From Anaerofilum faecale (GTDB lineage: Bacteria > Bacillota > Clostridia > Oscillospirales > Ruminococcaceae), in contig DXFV01000012.1 in NCBI GenBank assembly GCA_019114265.1, positions 1 through 64,000 on the forward strand: a stretch of DNA of 64,000 nucleotides. Reading direction: 5' to 3'. Below the pieces are notes generated by a model, which did no database searches, had not been told where the DNA came from, and was given only the letters and a program-made list of their open reading frames with translations. Of the stretch, positions 50,983 to 57,579 are shown piece by piece. Within the stretch, counting starts at the first letter, position 1. Each line of letters begins with the position of its first letter. The position numbers and the translations under genes are program-made.

Positions 50983-51960
50983 ATGGATATGGAATATACA
51001 ACGCCCCAGCCCGCCCCGGAGCAGCCCGCCCCCGCCGCCCCGAAAGCCGACCCCGAAGCGCCCCGCGTGCGCCGGGTGGGCACCTTCACGATGGGCGTCA
51101 CGATGATCCTGGTGGGGCTGCTGATCGTCTGCTCGCTGTTCGGCTGGGGGATACCGCTGGAATGGGTGTTCCGCTTTTCCCCGCTGATCCTGGTGGCGCT
51201 GGGCGTGGAGGTGCTGGTGGGCGCCTTCTCCAAAGGCGCCAAGCTGAAATATGATTTTCTCAGCATCATCGTCTGCGGCCTTCTCACGCTGGCCGCGCTG
51301 GCCTTTTCGGCGGTACCGTTTGTTCTGCAGTATTTCGGCCCCTCCCACGAGCTGGCCGAGCGCCGTGTGGAGACCGAGATCTATGAAAAAGTGCTGAACA
51401 GCCTGCCGGGCGAGGGCCTGGAAATGCTGAATGTGTCGGCGGCGATACAGCGTCCGGTGCAGAATGCAGAAACAGCCTCGCTGCAGGCGGGAGATTACCT
51501 GACGGTGTCGGTGACGCTGTCTGCTTCCGACGAGGCGGATTTTCTGGCCAAGGCCACGAAGATCAACGCCGCGCTGGCCGACGTGAAAACCTCCAATATC
51601 AGCGTTTACTATACCTCCGCCGAAAAGGACGGCACCAAATGGGAACTGCAGGTCTACGACCGGCTCCAGCTGGACGATACCGCCGACCAGCTCAAGACCC
51701 GCCTGCGCACCTTGCACAACACCGAATACGGCTGGATGACCGACGAGGAAGCCGCGTTCCAGGAAGAGAACCACGAAAGCGCGCTGGAGCAGCAGGCCTC
51801 CAACTACGAGGCCCAGCTGGAGGAGCAGGCCGCGAACTACGAGACCCAGCTGGAAGACCAGGCGGCCAGCTACGAGAACGAGCTGGAGCAGCTGCGCGGG
51901 CAGTACGAACAGCAGATCGAAGCGCTGCAGCAGCAGCTGGACGAACAGAGCGCCGCCTGA
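50983..51960 (+). CDS. LiaF-like membrane protein with a coiled-coil tail
   Basis: Protein of 325 residues. An N-terminal Pro/Ala-rich tail is followed by about three or four helices (35-125) of the DUF5668/LiaF-TM type (RRVGTFTMGVTMILVGLLIV, FRFSPLILVALGVEVLVG), a soluble domain (about 130-255), and a C-terminal coiled coil (260-325). The coil has three near-repeats of 11 residues: ASNYEAQLEEQ, AANYETQLEDQ and AASYENELEQL. LiaF proteins inhibit envelope-stress regulators, which fits the ECF operon. The coil may mediate oligomerisation at the membrane. Confidence 0.78.
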   Translation: MDMEYTTPQPAPEQPAPAAPKADPEAPRVRRVGTFTMGVTMILVGLLIVCSLFGWGIPLEWVFRFSPLILVALGVEVLVGAFSKGAKLKYDFLSIIVCGLLTLAALAFSAVPFVLQYFGPSHELAERRVETEIYEKVLNSLPGEGLEMLNVSAAIQRPVQNAETASLQAGDYLTVSVTLSASDEADFLAKATKINAALADVKTSNISVYYTSAEKDGTKWELQVYDRLQLDDTADQLKTRLRTLHNTEYGWMTDEEAAFQEENHESALEQQASNYEAQLEEQAANYETQLEDQAASYENELEQLRGQYEQQIEALQQQLDEQSAA

Positions 51961-51997
51961 CGCTGGAAAAATGCGCGGGTTTGCGCTACAATAAAAG

Positions 51998-52030
51998 ACA
52001 GCCGCCGTTTGGACGAGCGGCTGTTTTTTT
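51998..52030 (+). terminator. Terminator of the ECF operon
   Basis: ACAGCCGC-N11-GCGGCTGT and TTTTTTT, 38 nt after the stop. Confidence 0.85.
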
Positions 52031-52036
52031 ACGGAA

Positions 52037-52210
52037 GGGGAAGGCGTTCGGCACCGTTGGCTTCCCCCTGGGGGGAAGCTGCCGCCGGATGGCGGCTGAT
52101 GAGGGGGAAGTCCGGCGGAATGCACCCTCTCTCTCCAAGGCGCTGTGCAGACGGCACAGACCCGACCTCATCCGGCGCTTCGCGCCACCTTCCCCTGGCC
52201 AGGGGAAGGC
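52037..52210. repeat. Composite repeat (A end)-linker-B-spacer-A
   Basis: The end of an A unit (AAGGGGAAGGC, 52035-52045 by eye), the linker GTTCGGCACCGTT, B at 52059-52105 (hairpins CTTCCCCCTGGGGGGAAG and GCCGCCGGATGGCGGC), a 60-nt spacer with GCTGTGCAGACGG, and a full A unit at 52166-52210. It is the second tandem junction with the repeat, just ahead of birA. Confidence 0.88.
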
Positions 52211-52273
52211 TTGCCGTATCGTTGGTTTCCCCTGATATTCATAAAACAAAAAATGGAAAGGAAGTGCGGGGGC

Positions 52274-52999
52274 ATGAATCTGATCTATCTGCCCGAGACC
52301 GACAGCACCAACACCTGGGCCAAACAGAACCTTGCGCGGTTCGGGAGCCTGGGCGCGGTCTACACCACCAACCAGACGGCCGGCCGGGGGCGTCTGGGCC
52401 GCCGGTGGGAAAACCTGCCCGGCTGCGGGCTGTACTACACGGCGGTGGCCTCGCTCCCGATGGTCCAGCCCTCCACCCTGCCGCTGTACGCGGGGCTGGC
52501 GCTGGCCGATGTGCTGCGGCGCCACACCGGCGCACAGCCGCTGCTCAAGTGGCCCAACGACCTGCTGCTGCACGGCAAAAAGCTGGCGGGGATTTTGTGC
52601 GAGGGGGCGCACGGCGCCTGGATGGCGGGCTGCGGCGTCAACCTGTGCCACCCGGCCGGCTATTTCGCTCGCAGCGGCCTTCCGCACGGCACCTCGCTGG
52701 CGCTGGAGGGGGTGGCGGTGGAGGACGGCCCCGCGCTGGCAAAGCGGCTGGCCGAGGACCTCAGCGAGAATGCCTTCGGCAAAGACTTCGCGCGGTTTGC
52801 CGCGCACGGCATCGCCCCCTTCCTGGACGAATACAGGGCGTCCTGTGTGAATCTGGGCCGCGCGGTGGAGTTCGACGGCGGCCGCGGCATCGCCCGCGAC
52901 ATCGACGCCGAGGGCCGCCTGGTGGTGGACACCGCCGACGGCGCCGAAGCGGTGTTCACCGGCGAGGTGAGCGTGCGGGGCATCTACGGCAAGGTGTGA
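52274..52999 (+). CDS. birA: Biotin--[acetyl-CoA-carboxylase] ligase
   Basis: Biotin protein ligase of 241 residues, without the N-terminal DNA-binding domain of the bifunctional BirA repressors. Signatures: YLPETDSTNTWAKQNL, the biotinyl-AMP loop NQTAGRGRLGRRWENLPG (near residue 35-52), the active-site region LLKWPNDLLLHGKKLAGILC, and the C-terminal SH3-like domain ending GEVSVRGIYGKV. It biotinylates carrier proteins. GAAAGGAAG is about 11 nt before the ATG. The terminator at 51998 means a promoter must lie within or near the repeat; none is obvious. Confidence 0.93.
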   Translation: MNLIYLPETDSTNTWAKQNLARFGSLGAVYTTNQTAGRGRLGRRWENLPGCGLYYTAVASLPMVQPSTLPLYAGLALADVLRRHTGAQPLLKWPNDLLLHGKKLAGILCEGAHGAWMAGCGVNLCHPAGYFARSGLPHGTSLALEGVAVEDGPALAKRLAEDLSENAFGKDFARFAAHGIAPFLDEYRASCVNLGRAVEFDGGRGIARDIDAEGRLVVDTADGAEAVFTGEVSVRGIYGKV

Positions 53000-53008
53000 G
53001 GCGGTCCG

Positions 53009-53038
53009 TTGACAAAGCGTGCGCCCATAGAGTATGAT
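53009..53038 (+). promoter_or_regulatory. Promoter of the zinc-ribbon gene
   Basis: TTGACA (53009-53014), 18-nt spacer, TATGAT (53033-53038), 46 nt before the start. Confidence 0.7.
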
Positions 53039-53083
53039 GGACACAAAGAAACCCGTTTTGCAGGAGAAAAAGGAGGAATCCGG

Positions 53084-53293
53084 ATGAGATGCCCGCATTG
53101 TAACAGCGAAAACTGCACCATCGTCAACGAAGTGACCACCACCGGCAAGGATTACAGCGCGAGCAAGGGCTGCTGCGGCGCCATCCTGCTGGGGCCGCTG
53201 GGCCTGCTGTGCGGCGCCTGCGGAGAGGGCAGAAAGATCCACAATGTGAACTACTGGGTCTGCGGCGATTGCGGCTATAAGTTCCGGGTGTGA
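53084..53293 (+). CDS. Small zinc-ribbon protein
   Basis: Protein of 69 residues with two Cys pairs typical of a zinc ribbon: MRCPHCNSENC at the start and VCGDCGYKFRV at the end. Between them are SKGCCGAILLGPLGLLCGACGEGRK, which reads as a short hydrophobic hairpin with two further Cys. Similar small proteins are common in Firmicutes and have no known role. AAGGAGG precedes the ATG by 8 nt. The stop overlaps the next start by one base (TGATG). Confidence 0.82.
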   Translation: MRCPHCNSENCTIVNEVTTTGKDYSASKGCCGAILLGPLGLLCGACGEGRKIHNVNYWVCGDCGYKFRV

Positions 53294-53664
53294 TGGACCG
53301 CAGCATGCGCCGATGGCTGCGTCTGATGCGGGCGGGTGAGATCCTGGGATGCCACCAGATGCCGGAACGCAGCTTTTTCTATAAGGGATTTCAGTTCCCG
53401 GTGTGCGCGCGGTGCACGGGCGTGCTGCTGGGGTTCGCGGCGGCGGCGCCGCTGTTCTTTTTCTGCAAGCTGGACATACGCATCGCGCTGCTGCTGAGTT
53501 TTGTGATGTTCCTCGACTGGCTGCTCCAGTTTTTGAAGATACGCCCCTCCACAAACCTGCGCCGGCTCCTCACCGGGATGATCGGCGGGTTTGGGTGGAC
53601 CTATATCCATCTGTATTTCTACCGGTTTGTCTGGCGGCTGCTTTGGCAGCTGTGGACCGCATAG
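53293..53664 (+). CDS. DUF2085 membrane protein
   Basis: Membrane protein of 123 residues, DUF2085 family. The diagnostic region is CHQMPERSFFYKGFQFPVCARCTG (residues 20-43, here split for length: CHQMPERSFF and FPVCARCTG), which may hold a metal. Three or four helices follow. The ATG overlaps the stop of the zinc-ribbon gene, so the two are coupled. The function is unknown. The stop codon is TAG, which shows amber is used as a normal stop here. Confidence 0.85.
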   Translation: MDRSMRRWLRLMRAGEILGCHQMPERSFFYKGFQFPVCARCTGVLLGFAAAAPLFFFCKLDIRIALLLSFVMFLDWLLQFLKIRPSTNLRRLLTGMIGGFGWTYIHLYFYRFVWRLLWQLWTA

Positions 53665-53666
53665 AA

Positions 53667-53712
53667 AAAGGCCGGCAGCCTTTTCCCAAGCAGGAGAAGG
53701 CTGCCGGCCTTT
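53667..53712. terminator. Bidirectional terminator between the DUF2085 and rubredoxin genes
   Basis: AAAGGCCGGCAGCCTT and complement (loop of about 12), with A/T tracts on both sides. Serves both convergent genes; this short gap carries no copy of the dispersed repeat. Confidence 0.9.
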
Positions 53713-53727
53713 GGATTTGCGCGCATA

Positions 53728-53886
53728 TCAGTCTTTGCTGAAGGACTCCTTGCCCACGCCGCACAGGGGGCAGAGATAGTCGTCGGGCAGATCGGCCCAC
53801 TTGGTGCCCGGCGCGATGCCGTTCTCCGGCTCGCCGTTGGCCTCGTCGTAGATATAGCCGCAGACATCGCAAACGTATTTTTCCAT
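53728..53886 (-). CDS. Rubredoxin
   Basis: Small iron protein of 52 residues, the exact family length. It carries the two rubredoxin cysteine knuckles: [15 protein letters not shown] at residues 4-18 and [12 protein letters not shown] at 38-49, with the hydrophobic core [12 protein letters not shown] between. It accepts or donates single electrons, commonly to oxygen- or peroxide-reducing enzymes in anaerobes (rubrerythrin and others), none of which are in the window. AAAGGAG is 8-9 nt before the ATG. Confidence 0.96.
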   Translation of the reverse strand: MEKYVCDVCGYIYDEANGEPENGIAPGTKWADLPDDYLCPLCGVGKESFSKD

Positions 53887-53991
53887 CGTACATTCTCCTT
53901 TGCTGTGTAGATTGCGGGATCGCTCCCTGTGTTACTGTTGCCCGAAGCCGGGCAAAAAAATCGGATCGAGCGCCCCTTTTTTCGCTGTGTG

Positions 53992-54000
53992 TGCTATAAT
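53992..54000 (+). promoter_or_regulatory. Extended -10 promoter of the flavin-reductase-like gene
   Basis: TGCTATAAT, 55 nt before the start codon, with no good -35. Confidence 0.6.
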
Positions 54001-54054
54001 GGCACAGAGCGGGGGATCTTTCCCGCACGCAAACAGGAAAAGGAGCGAACTGCC

Positions 54055-54537
54055 ATGATGAATACACTGCGCCGCATCGACCGGAAAACCTCCGATGAAG
54101 ATGCCTGGAACATCCTCGAAAACAGCGAATACGGCTTTCTGTGCACCATCAACCCCGACGGCACGCCGCACTGTGTGCCGATGTGCCATGTGGTGATGGA
54201 CGGGTGCATCTATTTCCACTGCGCCCGCGCCGGCCAGAAGCTGGACAACCTGCGCCGCGATGCGCGCGCCAGCTTCAGCTGTGTGCTGTCCAGCGAGATC
54301 CTGCGCGCCGAGTACAGCGTGAAATATGCCAGCTGTATGGCGGAGGGGATGCTGGAGGAGGTGTCCGACGAGGGCGAACGCCAGAAAGCCATGCGCCGCC
54401 TGAACGAGAAATACTGCCCCGATCATCTGGACTGCCCGGCCTACGAGCGCACCATGCGCGGCATGCCGGCCGTGGTGATGCTGCGCCTGCGGGTGGATGC
54501 CCTGTGCGGCAAGGCCAACCGCGGCCGTCTGGACTGA
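54055..54537 (+). CDS. Pyridoxamine 5'-phosphate oxidase-related (split-barrel) protein
   Basis: Split-barrel flavoprotein of 160 residues, related to NimA and heme-utilisation PNPOx-like proteins. Motifs: MNTLRRIDRKTSDEDAWNIL and SEYGFLCTINPDGTPHCVPM (strand that precedes the FMN site), MDGCIYFHCARAGQKLDNL and RASFSCVLSSEILRA. It probably binds FMN; the substrate is unknown. Nitroimidazole reductases of this family exist. AAGGAG is 10 nt before the ATG; a second Met directly follows. Confidence 0.82.
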   Translation: MMNTLRRIDRKTSDEDAWNILENSEYGFLCTINPDGTPHCVPMCHVVMDGCIYFHCARAGQKLDNLRRDARASFSCVLSSEILRAEYSVKYASCMAEGMLEEVSDEGERQKAMRRLNEKYCPDHLDCPAYERTMRGMPAVVMLRLRVDALCGKANRGRLD

Positions 54538-54616
54538 GCTCTCTGTCGATGGCATCAGCATACCACATCCCGCTGGGAAAATCGGTGGTATATGCAACCA
54601 AATGAGAACTTGTATC

Positions 54617-54660
54617 AAAAACCCGTGCGCCGTATGTTCAAAAAAAGGCGCACGGGTTTT
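54617..54660 (+). terminator. Terminator of the split-barrel gene
   Basis: AAAACCCGTGCGCC with GGCGCACGGGTTTT, loop of 15. It lies 80 nt after the stop; T-run GTTTTGTGC. A-rich left arm would serve the other strand too. Confidence 0.82.
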
Positions 54661-54676
54661 GTGCATTTTCCGCAAA

Positions 54677-54693
54677 GGGCGGATGAGGTCGAG
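54677..54693 (-). repeat. Fragment of the dispersed repeat
   Basis: GGGCGGATGAGGTCGAG matches the outer end of an A unit read on the minus strand (CTCGACCTCATCCGCCC). The hairpin part is gone. It lies between convergent genes, as do most full copies. Confidence 0.5.
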
Positions 54694-54735
54694 CGGTTCC
54701 CCATTTCCACCGCTCCGCCGGCGGAATTTTCCGGG

Positions 54736-55692
54736 TTATCCCTGCGCGGCGGGGCTTTTCCAGCAGGCGATCCAGTGCCCCGGCGACACCTCGGTCTGGG
54801 GCGGGTACTCGGCGCGGCAGCGCGTGTCGGCATAGGGGCAGCGGCTGGCGAACCGGCAGCCCGGACCGGGATTCACCAGATTGTTCACGTCGCCGGAATC
54901 CACCACCCGCTTGCCCAGCCGTCCGCTGTCGGCGGCGGAGCGGCTGTGCTGGCGCAGGCGCTGGGTGTAGGGGTGGCAGGGACGCGCGGCGATGCGCGCC
55001 GCCGGCCCGAACTCCACCATCCGCCCGCGGCAGATCACGCCGATGCGGTCGCAGCTCTCCACCAGCAGGTCGGGATCGTCGTCGAACAGCAGGCAGGCCA
55101 CGCCGGTCTGCTGCTGCACCCGTTCCAGCAGGCGCAGCAGCTGGGCGGTGGTCTCCATGCCGGTCACCGGCTCGTCGCACACCAGCAGCCGCGGGCGGCG
55201 GCACATCGCGTAGCCCACCGCCGCGCGCACCCGCTCGATCTCGCTCAGGCGGGCAGGCTGGCGGCGTGCGCACACCGGGTCCAGCTGCACCATCTGCAAC
55301 AGGCGCCGCACCTGTGCGTCCAGCGCGCCGCCCTTGCACCCCTCCGTCTCCTCCAGCACCATCGCCATCGTCTCGGCCACCGGACGGGTGGAGAACAGGT
55401 CGATCTCACTCTCCCGCAGCAGCATCTGCACGCCGGGGGAGAAGCGGCGGCGGGCGGGGTCGGGCGCTTCTCCCAGCGGCTTGCCGCCCAGCAGGATGCG
55501 GCCCGCCGTGGGCGGCTGCACCCCGCTCACCAGCTTGCCCAGCGTCGATTTGCCGCATCCCGGCTCGCCCACAATGCCCAGCATCTCGCCCTCGTCCATC
55601 TCCAGCGAGATGTCCTCCACCGCCTTGAGCTGGATCTGTTTGCCCATCTCGAAGGTCTTGTACACGTTTTCCAGCTTCAGCAGCTGTGCCAT
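54736..55692 (-). CDS. Orphan OppF/DppF-like ATPase with degenerate motifs
   Basis: Protein of 318 residues homologous to oligopeptide-transporter ATPases, including the C-terminal OppF zinc/cysteine tail (PGPGCRFASRCPYADTRC, CRAEYPP). Walker A is normal (GEPGCGKST, residues 42-50) and Walker B is LLVCDEP. However, the ABC signature LSGGQ is LSEIE (149-153), the D-loop SALD is TGMET, and the H-loop His is absent (LLFDDDPDLLVESCDR). The ATPase cycle is therefore probably impaired. No permease, binding protein or OppD partner is nearby. It may be a decaying gene or a repurposed regulatory domain. It has a good promoter and intact frame. Confidence 0.82.
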   Translation of the reverse strand: MAQLLKLENVYKTFEMGKQIQLKAVEDISLEMDEGEMLGIVGEPGCGKSTLGKLVSGVQPPTAGRILLGGKPLGEAPDPARRRFSPGVQMLLRESEIDLFSTRPVAETMAMVLEETEGCKGGALDAQVRRLLQMVQLDPVCARRQPARLSEIERVRAAVGYAMCRRPRLLVCDEPVTGMETTAQLLRLLERVQQQTGVACLLFDDDPDLLVESCDRIGVICRGRMVEFGPAARIAARPCHPYTQRLRQHSRSAADSGRLGKRVVDSGDVNNLVNPGPGCRFASRCPYADTRCRAEYPPQTEVSPGHWIACWKSPAAQG

Positions 55693-55743
55693 TCTACATC
55701 CCTCCCGGCGGCCGGTCAAACGCCGCGTTCGTCTGTTAGAAAA

Positions 55744-55772
55744 ATTATAATCCCGCCCCGCGGCGATTGCAA
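55744..55772 (-). promoter_or_regulatory. Promoter of the OppF-like gene
   Basis: Minus-strand TTGCAA (55767-55772), 17-nt spacer, TATAAT (55744-55749), 51 nt before the start. Confidence 0.75.
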
Positions 55773-55896
55773 GGAACACCCGCTTTGCCGCCCGCGCGCC
55801 GGAGGGGGATTCTCTTTTTTGCACAAACCGGCGGCGCGCCTTTTGTGACGGTTTTCGGAGCGCGAAAAAAATTCTCGCATTTTGCAAAAAAATTGC

Positions 55897-55925
55897 TTGA
55901 CATTGTGCCGACCGCGTGGTATTAT
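55897..55925 (+). promoter_or_regulatory. Promoter of the tRNA-Arg gene
   Basis: TTGACA (55897-55902), 17-nt spacer, TATTAT with TGG extension (55920-55925). The region 55860-55930 is strikingly AT-rich for the window. Confidence 0.82.
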
Positions 55926-55976
55926 AATAAGCGTTCCAAGCGCGCCGCCGTCTGCGCGGGGCAAAAAATCGAATAT

Positions 55977-56053
55977 GCGCTGCTAGCTCAGTTGGATAGA
56001 GTGTTTGGCTACGAACCAAAAGGTCAGGGGTTCGAATCCCTTGCAGCGCACCA
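55977..56053 (+). tRNA. tRNA-Arg (anticodon ACG)
   Basis: A complete cloverleaf: acceptor stem GCGCTGC/GCAGCGC, D-arm with GCTC...GAGT, anticodon stem TTTGG/CCAAA with loop CTACGAA giving anticodon ACG (reads CGU, and CGC/CGA after inosine), T-arm CAGGGGTTCGAATCCCTTG, and an encoded CCA end. It has its own promoter and terminator and stands alone. The 3' end is intact, with no sign of an integrated element. Confidence 0.97.
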
Positions 56054-56081
56054 AAAGCACAGGATTCTGTCCTGTGCTTTT
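56053..56081 (+). terminator. Terminator of the tRNA gene
   Basis: AAAAGCACAGGA-TTCTG-TCCTGTGCTTTT and a further TTTG directly after the CCA. Confidence 0.92.
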
Positions 56082-56120
56082 TTGTTTTGCAGGGGGGGAG
56101 GGCACCGGCGGGTTCCCCAA

Positions 56121-56262
56121 AGGCTCCCTCTGTGGGAAGCTGCCGCCGCAGGCGGCTGATGAGGGGAGATCTTCCGGCACGCACAAACCTCCGCAAAAAC
56201 ACGGATTCCGTAAAGCAGGCCCTGTGCAAGCGGGAAGGCCCTGGCCGCATCCGGCGCTTCTC
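56121..56262. repeat. Composite repeat B-spacer with degenerate A
   Basis: B at 56121-56164 (hairpins CTCCCTCTGTGGGAAG and GCCGCCGCAGGCGGC, GATGAGG). Then a spacer with CCTGTGCAAGCGGGAAGG, and only a remnant of A (GCATCCGGCGCTTC, 56248-56261). The spacer shares AAAAACACGG-TTCC with the stretch before the repeat at 8999. Located between tRNA-Arg and the niaX 3' end. Confidence 0.78.
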
Positions 56263-56276
56263 AAACAGCCATATCC

Positions 56277-56314
56277 AAAAACCCGGTGCGTCCGTTCGGA
56301 CACACCGGGTTTTT
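56277..56314. terminator. Terminator of niaX (bidirectional form)
   Basis: AAAAACCCGGTG with CACCGGGTTTTT, and an inner GTCCG/CGGAC stem. It abuts the niaX stop by 9 nt; T-runs on both strands. Confidence 0.88.
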
Positions 56315-56322
56315 CTGTGCGG

Positions 56323-56895
56323 TCACAGTCGGCCCACCGCCGCCACGGCCTTCACCTGCGGGATGCGGCTGACCGGCTTGTAGATCAGCTGCGCCAGCGC
56401 GTAGTCCACCAGGTTGTGCACCACCGTGCCCAGGCCCACCAGCAGGATCACGCTGACCACAAAGCCCTTGTTGTAGTTGGCGGCCGACATGCTGCCCGCC
56501 ATGTAGAAGGGGATCACCACCAGCACCTCGCACAGGCCGTGGACCACGCCGGTGACAAGGCCGAACAGCGCGTTCTGCACCGGGCGGCGCAGGGTGTCGG
56601 GATGGCGCCGGAGCCAGAGCGCGCCCAGCACCACAAAGACGATCTGGCTGGCCGCGCGCGCCACCACCACCGGCGGGAACCCGGCCAGCTGGAAGCCCAG
56701 CGTGGTGCCCAGCCAGACGGCGGCGGCGATCTTGGGCGACAGGAACATGGCGATGAACAGCGCCACATGGCTGGCCAGGGTGAAGCTGGCGGGCTCCAGG
56801 TCGATCTTGACGGGGCTGATGACCGGCACCAGGATGCCGATGGCACACAGCAGGCCGGCCATCACCAGCTTGAAGGTTCGTTGACTGCGCTGCAT
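56323..56895 (-). CDS. niaX: ECF transporter S component, probable niacin transporter
   Basis: Substrate-binding membrane subunit of an energy-coupling factor transporter, 190 residues with five or six helices. The start is MQRSQRTFKLVMAGLLCAIG, then the polar SPVKIDLEPASFTLASHVALF stretch near residue 27-47 and LSPKIAAAVWLGTTLGF, typical of the niacin/NiaX group. It follows the gene for a NiaR-type repressor, and a long perfect palindrome resembling NiaR operators sits on its promoter, so niacin uptake is the best reading. The energising EcfA/EcfT module is elsewhere. AAAGGAGAG is 7 nt before the ATG. Confidence 0.85.
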   Translation of the reverse strand: MQRSQRTFKLVMAGLLCAIGILVPVISPVKIDLEPASFTLASHVALFIAMFLSPKIAAAVWLGTTLGFQLAGFPPVVVARAASQIVFVVLGALWLRRHPDTLRRPVQNALFGLVTGVVHGLCEVLVVIPFYMAGSMSAANYNKGFVVSVILLVGLGTVVHNLVDYALAQLIYKPVSRIPQVKAVAAVGRL

Positions 56896-56940
56896 GGTGA
56901 TCTCTCCTTTTCTGACGGATACACAGGTTTCAAACAAAAT

Positions 56941-56966
56941 AAGACAGGTGTCTTGACACCTGTCTT
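56941..56966 (-). promoter_or_regulatory. NiaR-like operator
   Basis: A 26-bp palindrome: AAGACAGGTGTC, TT, GACACCTGTCTT. It starts directly after the -10 of niaX, so bound repressor would block initiation. The core resembles the published NiaR motif in Firmicutes. Confidence 0.85.
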
Positions 56967-56994
56967 ATTATACCGTATTTTTCAGCGATGTCAA
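56967..56994 (-). promoter_or_regulatory. Promoter of niaX
   Basis: Minus-strand TTGACA (56989-56994), 16-nt spacer, TATAAT (56967-56972). Confidence 0.85.
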
Positions 56995-57023
56995 CAACGA
57001 AAGCCGCTTTTCTTTGTGCAGCC

Positions 57024-57551
57024 TTATTCCTCGGCCCGGTAGAGCACCCCGGCGGCGTCCAGCGCGGCGCGGATGCGGCGGATGCTGTCGGGGCCGGCGC
57101 AGCGGATGGTGTGCAGATGCACCCCGCCGGTGAGGTTGCTCAGCAGGCTCTCGCCCGATTCCGCCGCCCGCGCCAGAAACTGCTCGGCGTCGCGGCGGGT
57201 GGCGATGTCCAGCCGGGCGGTGAGCTGGCCGTAGAGGGGGTTGTCCACCGCCACGTCCTCCAGCACGCCGCCGTTCTCCACCACCGCGTACAGCTCGGCG
57301 GCCAGCGCCTCCACCCCGGTGTGGCGGCAGGCCACCAGCGCGCAGAAGCCCGCCGGGCTTCTCTGCAGCCGGTAGCCGCGGGGGGTGGCGTCGATCTGCT
57401 CGCCCGCCGCCCGCAGCAGCGCCACGTCCCCCACGATGATCTGGCGGCTCACCCCCAGCTGGGCGGCCAGCGCCGACGCGCTCAGCGGGGCGTCGGTGTC
57501 CTGCAGCGCGCGCAGGATGTGGGCGCGGCGGTCGGATGCGTTCCTGCTCAT
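57024..57551 (-). CDS. niaR: Niacin-responsive repressor NiaR
   Basis: Transcriptional repressor of 175 residues. An N-terminal winged helix (residues 4-60, ILRALQDTDAPLSASALAAQ, LGVSRQIIVGDVALLRAAG) precedes the 3H domain (about 72-170), named for three histidines in nicotinate/metal binding: FCALVACRHTGVEALAAELY, ENGGVLEDVAVDNPLYGQL and GGVHLHTIRCAG. All three histidine positions that I expect appear. It lies upstream of niaX and the operator is between. AAGGAGG is 8 nt before the Met at 57551. Confidence 0.92.
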   Translation of the reverse strand: MSRNASDRRAHILRALQDTDAPLSASALAAQLGVSRQIIVGDVALLRAAGEQIDATPRGYRLQRSPAGFCALVACRHTGVEALAAELYAVVENGGVLEDVAVDNPLYGQLTARLDIATRRDAEQFLARAAESGESLLSNLTGGVHLHTIRCAGPDSIRRIRAALDAAGVLYRAEE

Positions 57552-57579
57552 TGGCTCTCCTCCTTCCATCCAGAGGGGT

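Noticed and set aside
51985..51992. GCTACAAT after the LiaF-like gene resembles a -10 element that could drive birA.
   Set aside because: A terminator follows within 10 nt, so any transcript would end at once.
55977..56053. tRNA-Arg as an integration site for a mobile element.
   Set aside because: No integrase and no partial tRNA copy downstream; the region after it is a terminator and a dispersed repeat.
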